Shown here piece by piece: positions 36,780-48,161 of a stretch of 64,000 bases of DNA. Numbering within the stretch: position 1 is the first letter of the stretch; each line of letters starts with the position of its first letter. This DNA is from Parvularcula oceani. GTDB lineage: Bacteria; Pseudomonadota; Alphaproteobacteria; Caulobacterales; Parvularculaceae. The translations under genes were made by a program, and so were the position numbers. The notes under the pieces were generated by a model. The model had not been told where the DNA came from and did no database searches. It saw nothing but the letters and a program-made list of their open reading frames with translations. Location of the stretch: positions 1 to 64,000 of the forward strand of contig NZ_JPHU01000001.1 in the NCBI RefSeq assembly GCF_000733125.1, given 5' to 3'.

Positions 36780-37838
36780 ATGCCCAAAGACTCCCATCAA
36801 GCCGCGCAGGCGGCCAGTCTCGGCCGCGGCCAGCCGGGAGCTTCGGATACTTTCTCGGGAGCATCCAAGCTCCTGTTCGAGCAGGCCATGGCGCAGACCC
36901 GCATGGCTGTCTGCCTGACGGACCCGCGCCAGGAGGACGATCCCATCGTCTTCGCCAACCGGGCTTTCCGCGAACTCACCGGCTATGACGAGAGCGAGAT
37001 CATCGGCCGCAACTGCCGCTTCCTGCAGGGACCGGAGACCGATCCCGAGACCGTTGCCGAACTCAAGCGGGCGGTCACCGAAGAGGATGTCACGGTCGTC
37101 GAGATCCTGAACTATCGCAAGAACGGCGAGAAGTTCTGGAACGCCCTCCATCTCGGGCCGATCTATGACGACCAGGACGAAGTCCGCTACTTCTTCGGCT
37201 CGCAGTGGGACGTCACGGACATGCACACGGCCCGCGCGGACGAGCGGCATGCCAAGATGCTGTCGCGCGAACTCAGCCACCGCATGAAGAACATGTTCGC
37301 GGTGATCAGCAGCATCGTCACCGCCACGGGGCGCCGCGAAGAGGTTCCCGAGGTCGCCGAGAAGATCAATGGCCGCATCGGCGCGCTCGGACGCGCCTAT
37401 GAGACGACGCTCGACGACGCGTCGGCCGGCGATATCGAACTCAGCCAGATGATCCGCTCCGTGCTGACGCCCTATGACGGGGAGGCGGAAGAGATCATCT
37501 GCGAGGGCGAGAAGATCCGTCTCGATCCCAATGTCATTTCCATTCTCGGGCTGACCCTCCATGAACTGGCGATCAATGCAACGAAATACGGCGCTCTCTC
37601 GCGCGAAGGGGGGCGCGTGAAGATCAGCTGGGAAATCCGCGAAATCGAGGATCAGGCGGAGGACTGCCTCACGCTGAGCTGGACGGAAGCGGGCGGGCCG
37701 CCGGTGGAGGAGCCGCCCGCCGGCAAGGGCACCGGCGCGGGCCTGGTCGATCGCCTCTTGGCTGCGGCCGATGGCTCAATCGAGACCGATTGGGCGCCCG
37801 AAGGCCTGCGCGCGACAGTGCACCTCCCGATCCGATGA
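36780..37838 (+). CDS. LOV-domain histidine kinase, HWE/HisKA_2 type (blue-light sensor)
   Basis: 352 residues, soluble. Residues about 40-145 form a PAS domain with the flavin-adduct LOV signature GRNCRFLQG (Cys at about residue 78), NRAFRELTGY before it and FWNALHLGPIYD after, so it should bind FMN and respond to blue light. The kinase half has ELSHRMKNMFAVISSIV, LHELAINATKYGALS (HWE His) and LSWTEAGGP (W-x-E), defining the HWE family. It probably phosphorylates the single-domain receiver whose ATG overlaps its stop (37835-37838). Similar LOV-HWE kinases act in light-controlled general stress signalling in sphingomonads and relatives. GGAACGAGG precedes the start. Confidence 0.95.
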   Translation: MPKDSHQAAQAASLGRGQPGASDTFSGASKLLFEQAMAQTRMAVCLTDPRQEDDPIVFANRAFRELTGYDESEIIGRNCRFLQGPETDPETVAELKRAVTEEDVTVVEILNYRKNGEKFWNALHLGPIYDDQDEVRYFFGSQWDVTDMHTARADERHAKMLSRELSHRMKNMFAVISSIVTATGRREEVPEVAEKINGRIGALGRAYETTLDDASAGDIELSQMIRSVLTPYDGEAEEIICEGEKIRLDPNVISILGLTLHELAINATKYGALSREGGRVKISWEIREIEDQAEDCLTLSWTEAGGPPVEEPPAGKGTGAGLVDRLLAAADGSIETDWAPEGLRATVHLPIR

Positions 37839-38227
37839 GCACGCCCCCTTCCCGTTCCGCCCTCGAAGGCCGGCGCATCCTCATCGTCGAGGATGAGCCG
37901 ATGATCGGTCTCGAACTGAGCTTCGCCTTCGAGGATGTCGGCGCCGTCGTGCAGACCGCGCGGACGGTCGCGAGAGCCTTGCAGGCCATCGAAAAGCATG
38001 CCCCCGAAGCTGCCGTGCTCGACGTCAATCTGGGCCGCGATGAGACCTGCGAGCCGGTGGCGCAGCGGCTTCAGGAACTCGGCGTGCCCTTCGTGCTGCA
38101 TTCGGGAGACCTGATGCGCCAGGGCGAATTGATCGACGATCTGGGTGCGCAGGTCGTGGCGAAACCGTCCTCGCCGACACAGGTGCTCGCCGCGGTCGCG
38201 CGCGTGGTGCACGCCGATCCGGGCTGA
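37835..38227 (+). CDS. Single-domain response regulator (receiver only)
   Basis: 130 residues: a complete receiver with the acidic patch in ILIVEDEPMIGLEL, phospho-acceptor Asp in AAVLDVNLG, and the Lys in VVAKPSSP, but no output domain. Such proteins work as phosphate sinks or by protein contact. Coupled to the LOV-HWE kinase by an ATGA overlap, so it is the natural partner. A few residues (Arg-rich) upstream in the same frame belong to the kinase gene. Confidence 0.93.
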   Translation: MSTPPSRSALEGRRILIVEDEPMIGLELSFAFEDVGAVVQTARTVARALQAIEKHAPEAAVLDVNLGRDETCEPVAQRLQELGVPFVLHSGDLMRQGELIDDLGAQVVAKPSSPTQVLAAVARVVHADPG

Positions 38228-38270
38228 TCCCGTGTTCCCCTGACGTTCCGCATCGGCTAAGGCGCCTGCC

Positions 38271-40598
<2,328 letters not shown>

Positions 40599-40684
40599 CA
40601 TGCCGATGCCAGAGCGGCGTTAACATCGGGGCGCGCTCCGCCGCCGCTCCCCGCCGCGCGCGTTAACCACTCCCCACCCGCCGA

Positions 40685-40716
40685 TTGACGCGGGGTTCAC
40701 CTCCACCCGCTATCCT
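40685..40716 (+). promoter_or_regulatory. Candidate promoter of the TadE/TadG operon
   Basis: TTGACG (40685-40690) and GCTATC/TATCCT (40709-40716) resemble -35 and -10 boxes, spaced 18-20 bases, ahead of the start at 40750. TTAAC at 40620-40624 and TTAACCAC at 40663-40670 upstream resemble half-sites of the cell-cycle regulator CtrA; weak evidence. Confidence 0.35.
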
Positions 40717-40749
40717 GCCCGTTGCCGCAATGTGTACGGAGCGGACGGA

Positions 40750-41334
40750 ATGACCGGTAAGAGCGGGAACACGGGACGCAAGAGGAGGCCTCGGGGCCTG
40801 CTCTCCCGCGCGCGTTCCTTCTGTCGGCGGACCGATGGCGTCGCCGCGATCGAGTTCGCGATCGTCTGGCCCGTCTTCATTCTGATGGTCTTCGTGATCC
40901 TCGAATACGGCCTGTTCGAATTCCGCCGCGCATCCCTGCAATATGTGCTCTTCGAGGTCGCCCGGGACATCCAGACCGGCGAGATCCAGAACTCGGCGGA
41001 TCCGGCGACCGCCTTTCACGATGCGGCCTGCGATTACGCCCGCGCGTTTCTCGACTGCGACGCCATCACCTTCGATGCCCGCGCATTCGCCAATCTCGGA
41101 GATGCCAGCTTCGCCGACTTCCAGTTCGACCCGGACGGGCGGCCCACCAGCGGGACGACCGAGTTCGAACTCGGCGGCCCCGAAGCCATCATGGTGATGC
41201 AGGCGACGATTCCCTACAACTTCGCCACCCCGATGATGCAGCAGATCTTTCAGCCCGACGGCGTGCCCGCCATCATCGTCGGCGCGTCGATGACCAAGAA
41301 CGAACCGTTCAGCTGCCAGGCGAGCTGTTCATGA
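40750..41334 (+). CDS. TadE-like pseudopilin
   Basis: 194 residues. A basic N-terminus and RRTDGVAAIEFAIVWPVFILMVFVILEYGLFE give the TadE pattern: cleavage Gly followed by the hydrophobic assembly helix. TadE minor pilins assemble with Flp-type tight-adherence pili. I chose ATG at 40750 after GGACGGA; an in-frame ATG 18 bases upstream is possible. First of three overlapping genes of this kind. Confidence 0.88.
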   Translation: MTGKSGNTGRKRRPRGLLSRARSFCRRTDGVAAIEFAIVWPVFILMVFVILEYGLFEFRRASLQYVLFEVARDIQTGEIQNSADPATAFHDAACDYARAFLDCDAITFDARAFANLGDASFADFQFDPDGRPTSGTTEFELGGPEAIMVMQATIPYNFATPMMQQIFQPDGVPAIIVGASMTKNEPFSCQASCS

Positions 41335-41900
41335 TGTGGCGCCGCTTCAAGAGCGACGGCGGAACCGCTGCCGTCGAATTCGCTCTCATCGCCCCGATCT
41401 GCGTCCTGCTGGTCTCGGGCGTGTTCGAATTCACCTATCGCTTCAAGGTGGCCGACGAGTTCGAGCGCTACGCCTTCCAGGCCGGCGATTACCTGTCGCG
41501 CGAAGACGCCCTGACGAGCAGCGAGATCGCGCTGGTCTACGACATGGCCTCCGAGATGATGCGCACCGCTGAGGTGACGCCCGACATGCTCGACCTGTCG
41601 GTGACGAGCGTCGGCTATGAAGAGGACGGGGCGCCCCTCCTCCTGTGGCGGCGGCAGCACGGCGCCAGCCTCGGCGAGATCGACCTGTCGGATGCCCTCG
41701 GCCTCGAAAAGCCGAGCCGCAGCGTGTTGCGCATCGATGCCGAATTCACCTTCGCCTCCTCCTTCACCAAACGGTTCGGCCAGACCACGACGCTCCGGCG
41801 CACGCTGTATTTCGTGCCGCGCGTGACCCGCGCGATCTCGATCGACGGCGAGATCCACGACAGCGGCGTCACCTGGACCTTCTACGACGTAGGTGCATGA
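41331..41900 (+). CDS. TadE/TadF-like pseudopilin
   Basis: 189 residues with SDGGTAAVEFALIAPICVLLVSGVFEFTYRFKV at the N-terminus, the second Tad-type pseudopilin signature of the operon, then a globular extracytoplasmic part. ATG overlaps the previous stop (ATGA). The three-gene order TadE-TadE/F-TadG matches the minor-pilin end of tad loci, but no TadA, TadBC, RcpA or major Flp pilin gene is present in this window. Confidence 0.87.
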   Translation: MMWRRFKSDGGTAAVEFALIAPICVLLVSGVFEFTYRFKVADEFERYAFQAGDYLSREDALTSSEIALVYDMASEMMRTAEVTPDMLDLSVTSVGYEEDGAPLLLWRRQHGASLGEIDLSDALGLEKPSRSVLRIDAEFTFASSFTKRFGQTTTLRRTLYFVPRVTRAISIDGEIHDSGVTWTFYDVGA

Positions 41901-43537
41901 TGGGAATCAGGATCGCTGAAAAGATGCGCCGCATGCGGCTGATCCGGTCCTTCGGATCGTCGGAACGCGGCGCGATCGCCCTGAACTTCGCTCTGATGAT
42001 CGTCCCGATCATCGCGATGACCGGCCTCGCCATCGACGGCTCGCGCGCCTTTCTGGTCAAATACCGCTTCCAGGCTGCGCTCGACGCGGCCGCGCTCGCG
42101 GTCGGCGCGACCTATGGCGACGACGGCACCCTGCTCAGCCGGGTCGAGGACTATGTCGGCCAGAACTTCGACATCGGCGGAACCACCGTCCGCAGCGTGG
42201 CGGTTCAGTCGTCAGCGGACGACGTCGTGGTCCGCGGCAGCGTCGGCATCGAAACCTACTTCATCAACATCGTCTGGCGCGGCGACCTCGAGGTCACCGC
42301 GGAAACGCAGGTGAAGCGGGCCGGCGGCGGGCTGATGGTCTCGCTCGTCCTCGACAATACCGGCTCGATGTGGACCAGCGGCCGGATCGAATCGCTGCGC
42401 CGCGCGACGGAGCTTCTCGTCGACGAAGTCTTCATGGACGAGACCGAGCCCGAGCATCTCTATCTCGGCATCGTGCCCTATGCCTCGATGGTGAATGTCG
42501 GCGACGAGGTGAAGAACGGGACGATCATCAATCCGGGCTGGTGGAACGAGGATCTGCTGCGCTGGGTGGGGCCTCTGGGTTCCGACGGCCTGCCGACGGT
42601 GACGAAGTTTCGGGTGGAAGATCCGCACGCCGCGACCGGCTATAGCGGCTGGCAGCTTCCCGTGCTGAACTACGATCCCGCGGACAAGACGCATTGGAAG
42701 GGCTGCGTGCGCGAGCGGCCCGCGAGCGGCGGCGTCGATCACTCGATCGCCGATACCAGTCCCACCGAAGGCGGCTACTGGGATCCCCTCATCTGGCCGG
42801 TGGACGGGGACAATCCGTACCGCACGGAGACCTATTGGGCCTATGGCATGGAGATCGGCCGCGTCAAAGCCGATACAGTGGTGACGCAGCCGGGTCACAG
42901 CACCAACAAGCAATACGGCCCGAATGTCGGCTGCCCGACGCCGATCACGCCGCTTACGAACAGCCGGACCACGGTCGACAATGCCGTCGACGCGATGACC
43001 GCCTGGAACCGCGGCGGCACCCTCGCCGATATCGGGATGTCCTGGGGCATCCGCGTTCTGAGCCCCGGCGCGCCGTTCACGGAATCGGCCACGCATGTCG
43101 ACCCCGATACCGGCGAAGCGATCTGGGAGTCTAACCGCTGGCGCCGCGCCATCGTCCTGATGACCGACGGCAACAACACCCTTTACGATGCAGGCACCGA
43201 AGGCGGCCTGTTCGTCGACGACGAGGCATCGGACATGACCGGCTATGGCCGGGTGGGCGAAGGCCAGATGAATGCCCTCTTCGCCACGACGAATTCGGGC
43301 ACGATCCAGACCAAGGTCAATGAACGGATGCTCGCCCTCTGCGAACAGGCGAAGGCGCAGCACATCACCGTCTATACGATCGTCTTCTCGGACAGCGTCA
43401 GCGGCAGCACCAAGAGCTACTATCGCCAGTGCGCGACCGATCTCGGCAAGTACTGGGTCGCCCCGTCCGGCGAAGCGCTCGAAGGCGCCTTCGGCGCGAT
43501 CGGCTCGGACCTGAACAAGCTGCGCATCATCCGCTGA
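41897..43537 (+). CDS. TadG-like protein with von Willebrand A domain
   Basis: 546 residues. SSERGAIALNFALMIVPIIAMTGLAIDGSR is the TadG-type N-terminal helix; VSLVLDNTGSM near residue 150 starts a VWA domain with the metal-site pattern D-x-T-x-S, and MTDGNNTLYD provides the later Asp motif. TadG proteins are membrane-anchored minor components of tight-adherence pili. The insert of about 200 residues between these motifs is rich in aromatic residues. ATG at 41897 (or 41900) overlaps the preceding stop. Its end overlaps the convergent glucokinase gene by eleven bases. Confidence 0.88.
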   Translation: MMGIRIAEKMRRMRLIRSFGSSERGAIALNFALMIVPIIAMTGLAIDGSRAFLVKYRFQAALDAAALAVGATYGDDGTLLSRVEDYVGQNFDIGGTTVRSVAVQSSADDVVVRGSVGIETYFINIVWRGDLEVTAETQVKRAGGGLMVSLVLDNTGSMWTSGRIESLRRATELLVDEVFMDETEPEHLYLGIVPYASMVNVGDEVKNGTIINPGWWNEDLLRWVGPLGSDGLPTVTKFRVEDPHAATGYSGWQLPVLNYDPADKTHWKGCVRERPASGGVDHSIADTSPTEGGYWDPLIWPVDGDNPYRTETYWAYGMEIGRVKADTVVTQPGHSTNKQYGPNVGCPTPITPLTNSRTTVDNAVDAMTAWNRGGTLADIGMSWGIRVLSPGAPFTESATHVDPDTGEAIWESNRWRRAIVLMTDGNNTLYDAGTEGGLFVDDEASDMTGYGRVGEGQMNALFATTNSGTIQTKVNERMLALCEQAKAQHITVYTIVFSDSVSGSTKSYYRQCATDLGKYWVAPSGEALEGAFGAIGSDLNKLRIIR

Positions 43538-44495
43538 GGACCGCCCTCGCATGCCCGTCATCGGTCAGCAGCGCCGCCGCCCCCCGCAGCGCCGCGCTGT
43601 CCGCGGTCAGCACCCGCACCGGCACGTCCTCGGTATAGTGGCGCATCTTGCTCGTGCCGACGAAGCGTTCGGCGAAGCCGCTGTCTTGGATCAGCGGAAG
43701 GATGCGCGGCGGGATCCCGCCCGCGATGAGCACGCCCCCCCGGGCGCCCGTGCCAAGACAGGAATTCGAGGCCACCGTGGCGAGGAACAGGCAGAACTGC
43801 CGGACGCATCGCCTTGCGGGCCCGTCTTCTTTCAGGGCCGCCGCCGTGATTTCTGCGGCCGTGGCGGGAAGAGCGGCTTCGCCCGCGGTCCCGGCCATGA
43901 CCTGATAGAGGAGTTCGAGGCCCGGTCCGGACACCGCGTCCTCCGCGGTCGCCGTCCGGCCGAGCTGGTCGGAGAGCCCCTCCACGATGACCGCCTCGGC
44001 CTCGCCCACCGCCGGTAGCACCACATGGCCGCCCTCGGTGGGAATCGTCAGCGGGCGGGCCGGCGTCGGCACGAGCAGGCCCTGCCCGAGCCCGGTGCCC
44101 GGGCCGATGGTGAGGATCGGCGCCCCCTCCAGCGGCTCGCCGGACTTGATCTCGACGACGTCCTGCGGCGTGGTCAGCGCTGCAAAGCGGCTCAGCGCCT
44201 GGAAGTCGTTGACGATCATGCAGCGGCCCAGGCCCAGCGCCCGCTCCAGCGCGGCGCCTTCCACCACCCAGGGCGAATTGGTGAAGGCGACGCGTCCTTC
44301 GTCCGACGGGCCCGCCACGGCGAGACAGGCCTCGGTGGGGTTCTGGGGCACGCTGTCCAGATAGACGCGCAGCGCATCCTCGAAACGCGGATGGTCGGCG
44401 ACGCGCAGTTTGGAGATATGGTGAAGCGCGCCGTCGGGTTCCGACAGAGCGAAGCGGGCATTGGTGCCGCCGATATCGGCAACGAGGGTCGTCAT
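43527..44495 (-). CDS. glk: Glucokinase (Glk family)
   Basis: 322 residues: VADIGGTNARFALSEPDG (phosphate loop), AVAGPSDEGRVAFTNSPWVV, IVNDFQALSRFA with the catalytic Asp, IGPGTGLGQGLLVP, and GGIPPRILPLI. It phosphorylates glucose with ATP in the cytoplasm. Its ATG overlaps the stop of the upstream ROK kinase (44492-44495). The 3' end overlaps the convergent tadG by eleven bases. Confidence 0.95.
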   Translation of the reverse strand: MTTLVADIGGTNARFALSEPDGALHHISKLRVADHPRFEDALRVYLDSVPQNPTEACLAVAGPSDEGRVAFTNSPWVVEGAALERALGLGRCMIVNDFQALSRFAALTTPQDVVEIKSGEPLEGAPILTIGPGTGLGQGLLVPTPARPLTIPTEGGHVVLPAVGEAEAVIVEGLSDQLGRTATAEDAVSGPGLELLYQVMAGTAGEAALPATAAEITAAALKEDGPARRCVRQFCLFLATVASNSCLGTGARGGVLIAGGIPPRILPLIQDSGFAERFVGTSKMRHYTEDVPVRVLTADSAALRGAAALLTDDGHARAVLSG

Positions 44496-45361
44496 GTCAG
44501 GGCTCCCTTCGCCAGAAGCGCCGCGCCGAGAAGGCCTGCATCCCCGCCCAGCGCCGGCGCGACGACGATGTCGGCGATTCGGGCAGCATCAGAAGGCGGA
44601 TCGAGATAGCCCGCCAGCCGCTCTTCCATGGCAAGCCCGACCCGCTCGCGCAAACCGGGCGTGTTCATCACGCCGCCGCCCATGACGATTCGCCGGGGCC
44701 GGTGGAGGAGGCAGAGCGTGGCGGCAAACTGGCCGAGATAAGCCGCGACAAGCCCGTGCGCCTCGTGATCGTCTGGCAGCTCGCTGAGGGATCTGCCCCA
44801 GCGCGCGGCGATGGCCGGCCCGGAAGCGAGGCCTTCCGCGCAATCGCCGTGAAAGACGCAATGTCCCGGCCAGCGGTCCTCCGCGGCCCGCGAAACGGCG
44901 AGGTGGCCGCCCTCGTAATGGCCGGTGCCCGAGAGGACCCGACCCTGCGCCGCGACGCCGACGCCCACCCCGGTGCCGACCGTCACATAGGCGAGCGGCT
45001 CGCCCTGCCCGCCGAGCGCGGCCTCCGCGAGCGCCGCGCCGTTCACATCCGTGTCGAAGCCCGCCGCGGGCGCGATGCCGGACAAGGCGCCGAGCATGTC
45101 CGCGTCCGACCATCCGGGCTTGGGCGTGCGCAGGATGCGGCCATGGCCGGGCTCGCCGGGCACTGTGCCCGCAGGGCCGAAGGTCGCGATCCCGAGCGCG
45201 TCGTGAGGCGCGTCCCCCTCGGCGAAGAAGTCTTTCACGGCGGAGAGCGTCTCGTCGGGCGCGCCCGTCGGGATCACGCTCCGCCGCAGAATGTTCAACG
45301 CGCCATCGAGGCTGGCGCAGACGAATTTCGTGCCGCCCGCCTCGATGGCCGCAAGCCGCAT
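44492..45361 (-). CDS. ROK-family fructokinase/mannokinase
   Basis: 289 residues: AIEAGGTKFVCA phosphate loop, FDTDVNGAALAEAALG, TVGTGVGVGV, and the zinc segment GHYEGGHLAV followed by HCVFHGDCAEGLASGPA, which is the pattern of bacterial ROK fructokinases (BsFrk type). It phosphorylates fructose or mannose. Overlaps pepA upstream (TGATG at 45359-45363) and glk downstream, forming a pepA-ROK-glk operon. Confidence 0.92.
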   Translation of the reverse strand: MRLAAIEAGGTKFVCASLDGALNILRRSVIPTGAPDETLSAVKDFFAEGDAPHDALGIATFGPAGTVPGEPGHGRILRTPKPGWSDADMLGALSGIAPAAGFDTDVNGAALAEAALGGQGEPLAYVTVGTGVGVGVAAQGRVLSGTGHYEGGHLAVSRAAEDRWPGHCVFHGDCAEGLASGPAIAARWGRSLSELPDDHEAHGLVAAYLGQFAATLCLLHRPRRIVMGGGVMNTPGLRERVGLAMEERLAGYLDPPSDAARIADIVVAPALGGDAGLLGAALLAKGALT

Positions 45362-46848
45362 CAGCTCTCGCGGCTGGCGCGCACGAAGGCGTCGAGCAGG
45401 CGCACGCCGTAGCCCGTCGCGCCCTTGGGCGAGAGATCCCGGTCCTTCTTCGACCAGGCCATCCCCGCGATATCGAGATGCGCCCAGGGGGTGTCGCCCT
45501 CGATGAAGCGGGAGAGGAAGGCCGCCGCCGTCGAGCTGCCGCCGTCGCGCCCGCCGATATTCTTCATGTCGGCGATATCGGACTTGATCATGTCCCGATG
45601 GGCGTCGCCGAGCGGCATCCGCCAGAGCTTCTCGCCCGAGGACTCGCCGGCGGCGAGCAGCGCATCGGCCAGCGCGTCATTCTCGGTGAAGACGCCCGCA
45701 TACTGGTCGGCGAGGCTGATGATGATCGCGCCGGTGAGCGTGGCGAGGTCCAGCACCGCATCGGGCTTGTAGCGTTCCTGCGCATAGGTCAGCACGTCGG
45801 CCATGACGAGGCGGCCTTCGGCGTCCGTATTCAAGATCTCCACCGTCTGGCCGGACATGGTGGTCACGACATCGGCCGGGCGCTGGGCGTTTCCGTCGGG
45901 CATGTTCTCGGCGAGGCCGATCAGGCCGACGACATTCGCCTTGGCCTTGCGGCCCGCCAGCGCGCGCATCGCGCCGGTCACGGCGGCGGCGCCGCCCATG
46001 TCCATCTTCATGTCTTCCATGCCGGGGCCGGCCTTGAGGCTGATGCCGCCGGTGTCGAAGGTGACGCCCTTGCCGACCAGAGCCAGCGGACGGTCCCCTT
46101 TCTCGCCGCCGTTCCAGCGCATGACCGCGAGCTTGCTTTCGCGGACCGAGCCCTGGCCGACGCCGAGGAGCGCGCCCATGCCGAGCTTCTGCATCTCGGC
46201 CTCGCCGAGGATCTCGACTTCGACGCCATAGCTTTCGAGTTCGCGGCAGCGCTCCGCGAAGCTCTCCGGAAAGAGGACATTGGGCGGCTCGGAGACCAGA
46301 TCGCGGGCGAGGCGCACGCCTTCGGCGAGAGCGTCCTGCGCCTCATAGGCGTCGCGCGCGGCGCCCTCCGCATCGGTGACGACGGTTATAGCGCGCAGCT
46401 TGGCGAGATCGTCGGGATCGGCCTTCTTCTTGTAGATCTCGAAGGCATAGGCGCGCAGGCGCGCGCCGAGCGCGACCTGCACCGCGAGCTTGTCGCCGGA
46501 CAGGGTGCCGAGGGCGAGGTCGCCGAGCAGGATCGACAGCGTCTTGTGGGCCATCATCGCCTTGGCCGCGGCCTTGCCGCCCAGAGCGAGCGCATCGGCG
46601 GCGGTCGCCTTGTCGGCAGGCCCCGCGCCCAGAAGGACGACGACGGCGTTCTCCAGCCCGGCGGGCCCTGCGAGCGTGACGCTCTGGCCTTTCTTGCCGA
46701 CGAATTCCGACGCCCGCGCGGCGCGCATCACGGCGCCGTCAAGCTCTCGGTCGAGCGCGGCGGCCGGCCCTTGGTCGAGGCGGTCCTGGGGGACGGGGAC
46801 GACGATCAGGCCTTCGGCGGGATGATCGGAAGCGAAAGTGACGTTCAT
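45361..46848 (-). CDS. pepA: Leucyl aminopeptidase PepA (M17)
   Basis: 495 residues. LVGKGVTFDTGGISLKAGPGMEDMKMDMGGAAAVTGAM carries the first metal Lys/Asp ligands, NTDAEGRLVMADVLTYA the catalytic signature, and GSSTAAAFLSRF the late motif. Hexameric zinc exopeptidase that recycles peptides; in some bacteria it also binds DNA. Start ATG at 46848 faces the lptF promoter region. First gene of the leftward operon with two sugar kinases. Confidence 0.96.
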   Translation of the reverse strand: MNVTFASDHPAEGLIVVPVPQDRLDQGPAAALDRELDGAVMRAARASEFVGKKGQSVTLAGPAGLENAVVVLLGAGPADKATAADALALGGKAAAKAMMAHKTLSILLGDLALGTLSGDKLAVQVALGARLRAYAFEIYKKKADPDDLAKLRAITVVTDAEGAARDAYEAQDALAEGVRLARDLVSEPPNVLFPESFAERCRELESYGVEVEILGEAEMQKLGMGALLGVGQGSVRESKLAVMRWNGGEKGDRPLALVGKGVTFDTGGISLKAGPGMEDMKMDMGGAAAVTGAMRALAGRKAKANVVGLIGLAENMPDGNAQRPADVVTTMSGQTVEILNTDAEGRLVMADVLTYAQERYKPDAVLDLATLTGAIIISLADQYAGVFTENDALADALLAAGESSGEKLWRMPLGDAHRDMIKSDIADMKNIGGRDGGSSTAAAFLSRFIEGDTPWAHLDIAGMAWSKKDRDLSPKGATGYGVRLLDAFVRASRES

Positions 46849-47012
46849 GAAAGGGACTCCCTCGGTGCGGCCCCCGGAAGGGGCCGCGTCTTCTATGCGC
46901 GAGTTTGAAGCCGTGCTAACCGGCTTTCATTCCGCCGTGAAGGCCGCAGCGCCGCGCTCTTCTGGACGTGTTCACCATCTGGACGCCGCCAACGGGGAGG
47001 CAAACCCGGCCT

Positions 47013-48161
47013 TTGACTCGCCTCGACAGATACCTGTTCCGCCAGACGGCGCTGCCCTTCTTCCTGACGCTGCTCTGCACGACGGCGGTGGTCTGGCTCA
47101 CCCAGGTGCTGCAGCGGGTGGACCTCATGGTCGAGGATGGCGGCTCGCTGATTTCCTTCCTCCGGGTGACGATGCTCCTGATCCCGAGCCTCGTCGGGCT
47201 GATCGTGCCCTTCGCGCTGCTTGCGGGCGTGCTCTACGGCCTCAACGTGCTGGCGACGGACAACGAGCTGCCGGTGATCGGCGCGGCCGGAGGGAGCCGG
47301 CTGCGGATCGGACGCTCCGTGATCCTTCTTTCCGCGCTCGCCAGCCTTCTCGTCCTGGCGGTCAATCTCGACCTCCAGCCGCGCAGCTACCGCATGCTGA
47401 AGGATACGGTGCAGGAGGTCCGCTCGGACATCGCGCGCTCGCTCATCCGTTCGGGCGTCTTCACCGAGGCGATGAACGGCGTCACGATCTATGCGGACGA
47501 GGTGCGGCCGGGCGACCAGTATATCGGCCTCCTCATTCACGACGAACGCGACCCGGTGGAGCCGCGGACCTATACGGCCGAAAGCGGCCTCTTCCGCATG
47601 ACCGAGGCGGGACCGGTTCTCTTCCTCGCGCGCGGCACGGTGCAGCGGGTCGATCCGGGGCGGGACAGGGTCGAGATCGTCCGCTTCATGGAGACGGCGG
47701 TGGATCTTGCGACCTTCGAACAGGGCCCGCCCGACCGCATTCAGGAGGCCACCGAGCGCTATGTCGGAGAGCTGCTCGAGCCCGACATGTCCGAGCCCTA
47801 TGACCGCCTTCACGCCGGCAGCCTGCGCGCGGAGGGGCATGCCCGGCTCGCCACCCCGCTCTACACGCTCGCCTTCGGCATGATCGCGACGGCGGCTCTC
47901 CTGACGGCGCCGGTCTCGCGGCAGGGGCATGGGCGCCGCCTCGCCCTCGCCCTCGTGCTGGCGATCACGCTCCGGACATTCGGCTTCATCCTGCAGAACG
48001 CGGCGGCGGACATGCCTGCCCTCAATCCCGTGCAATATCTGCTGCCCGCCTCCGCCAGCGTCCTCGCTTTCGCGGTCCTGACAGGGCGCTTCTGGACCGT
48101 CCGCCAGCGCAAGGCCGCCGCGTCCCGCTACTCGACCGCCACCGCGGGAGCGCCGGCATGA
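47013..48161 (+). CDS. lptF: LPS export ABC permease LptF
   Basis: About 382 residues. TRLDRYLFRQTALPFFLTLLCTTAVVWLTQ at the N-terminus and three further C-terminal helices flank a periplasmic jellyroll domain, as in LptF/LptG. It pulls LPS from the inner membrane with LptG and LptB. I chose the TTG at 47013, 12 bases after GGGGAGG, because the family start lies there; a GTG at 46968 in the same frame has no ribosome site. Confidence 0.92.
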   Translation: MTRLDRYLFRQTALPFFLTLLCTTAVVWLTQVLQRVDLMVEDGGSLISFLRVTMLLIPSLVGLIVPFALLAGVLYGLNVLATDNELPVIGAAGGSRLRIGRSVILLSALASLLVLAVNLDLQPRSYRMLKDTVQEVRSDIARSLIRSGVFTEAMNGVTIYADEVRPGDQYIGLLIHDERDPVEPRTYTAESGLFRMTEAGPVLFLARGTVQRVDPGRDRVEIVRFMETAVDLATFEQGPPDRIQEATERYVGELLEPDMSEPYDRLHAGSLRAEGHARLATPLYTLAFGMIATAALLTAPVSRQGHGRRLALALVLAITLRTFGFILQNAAADMPALNPVQYLLPASASVLAFAVLTGRFWTVRQRKAAASRYSTATAGAPA

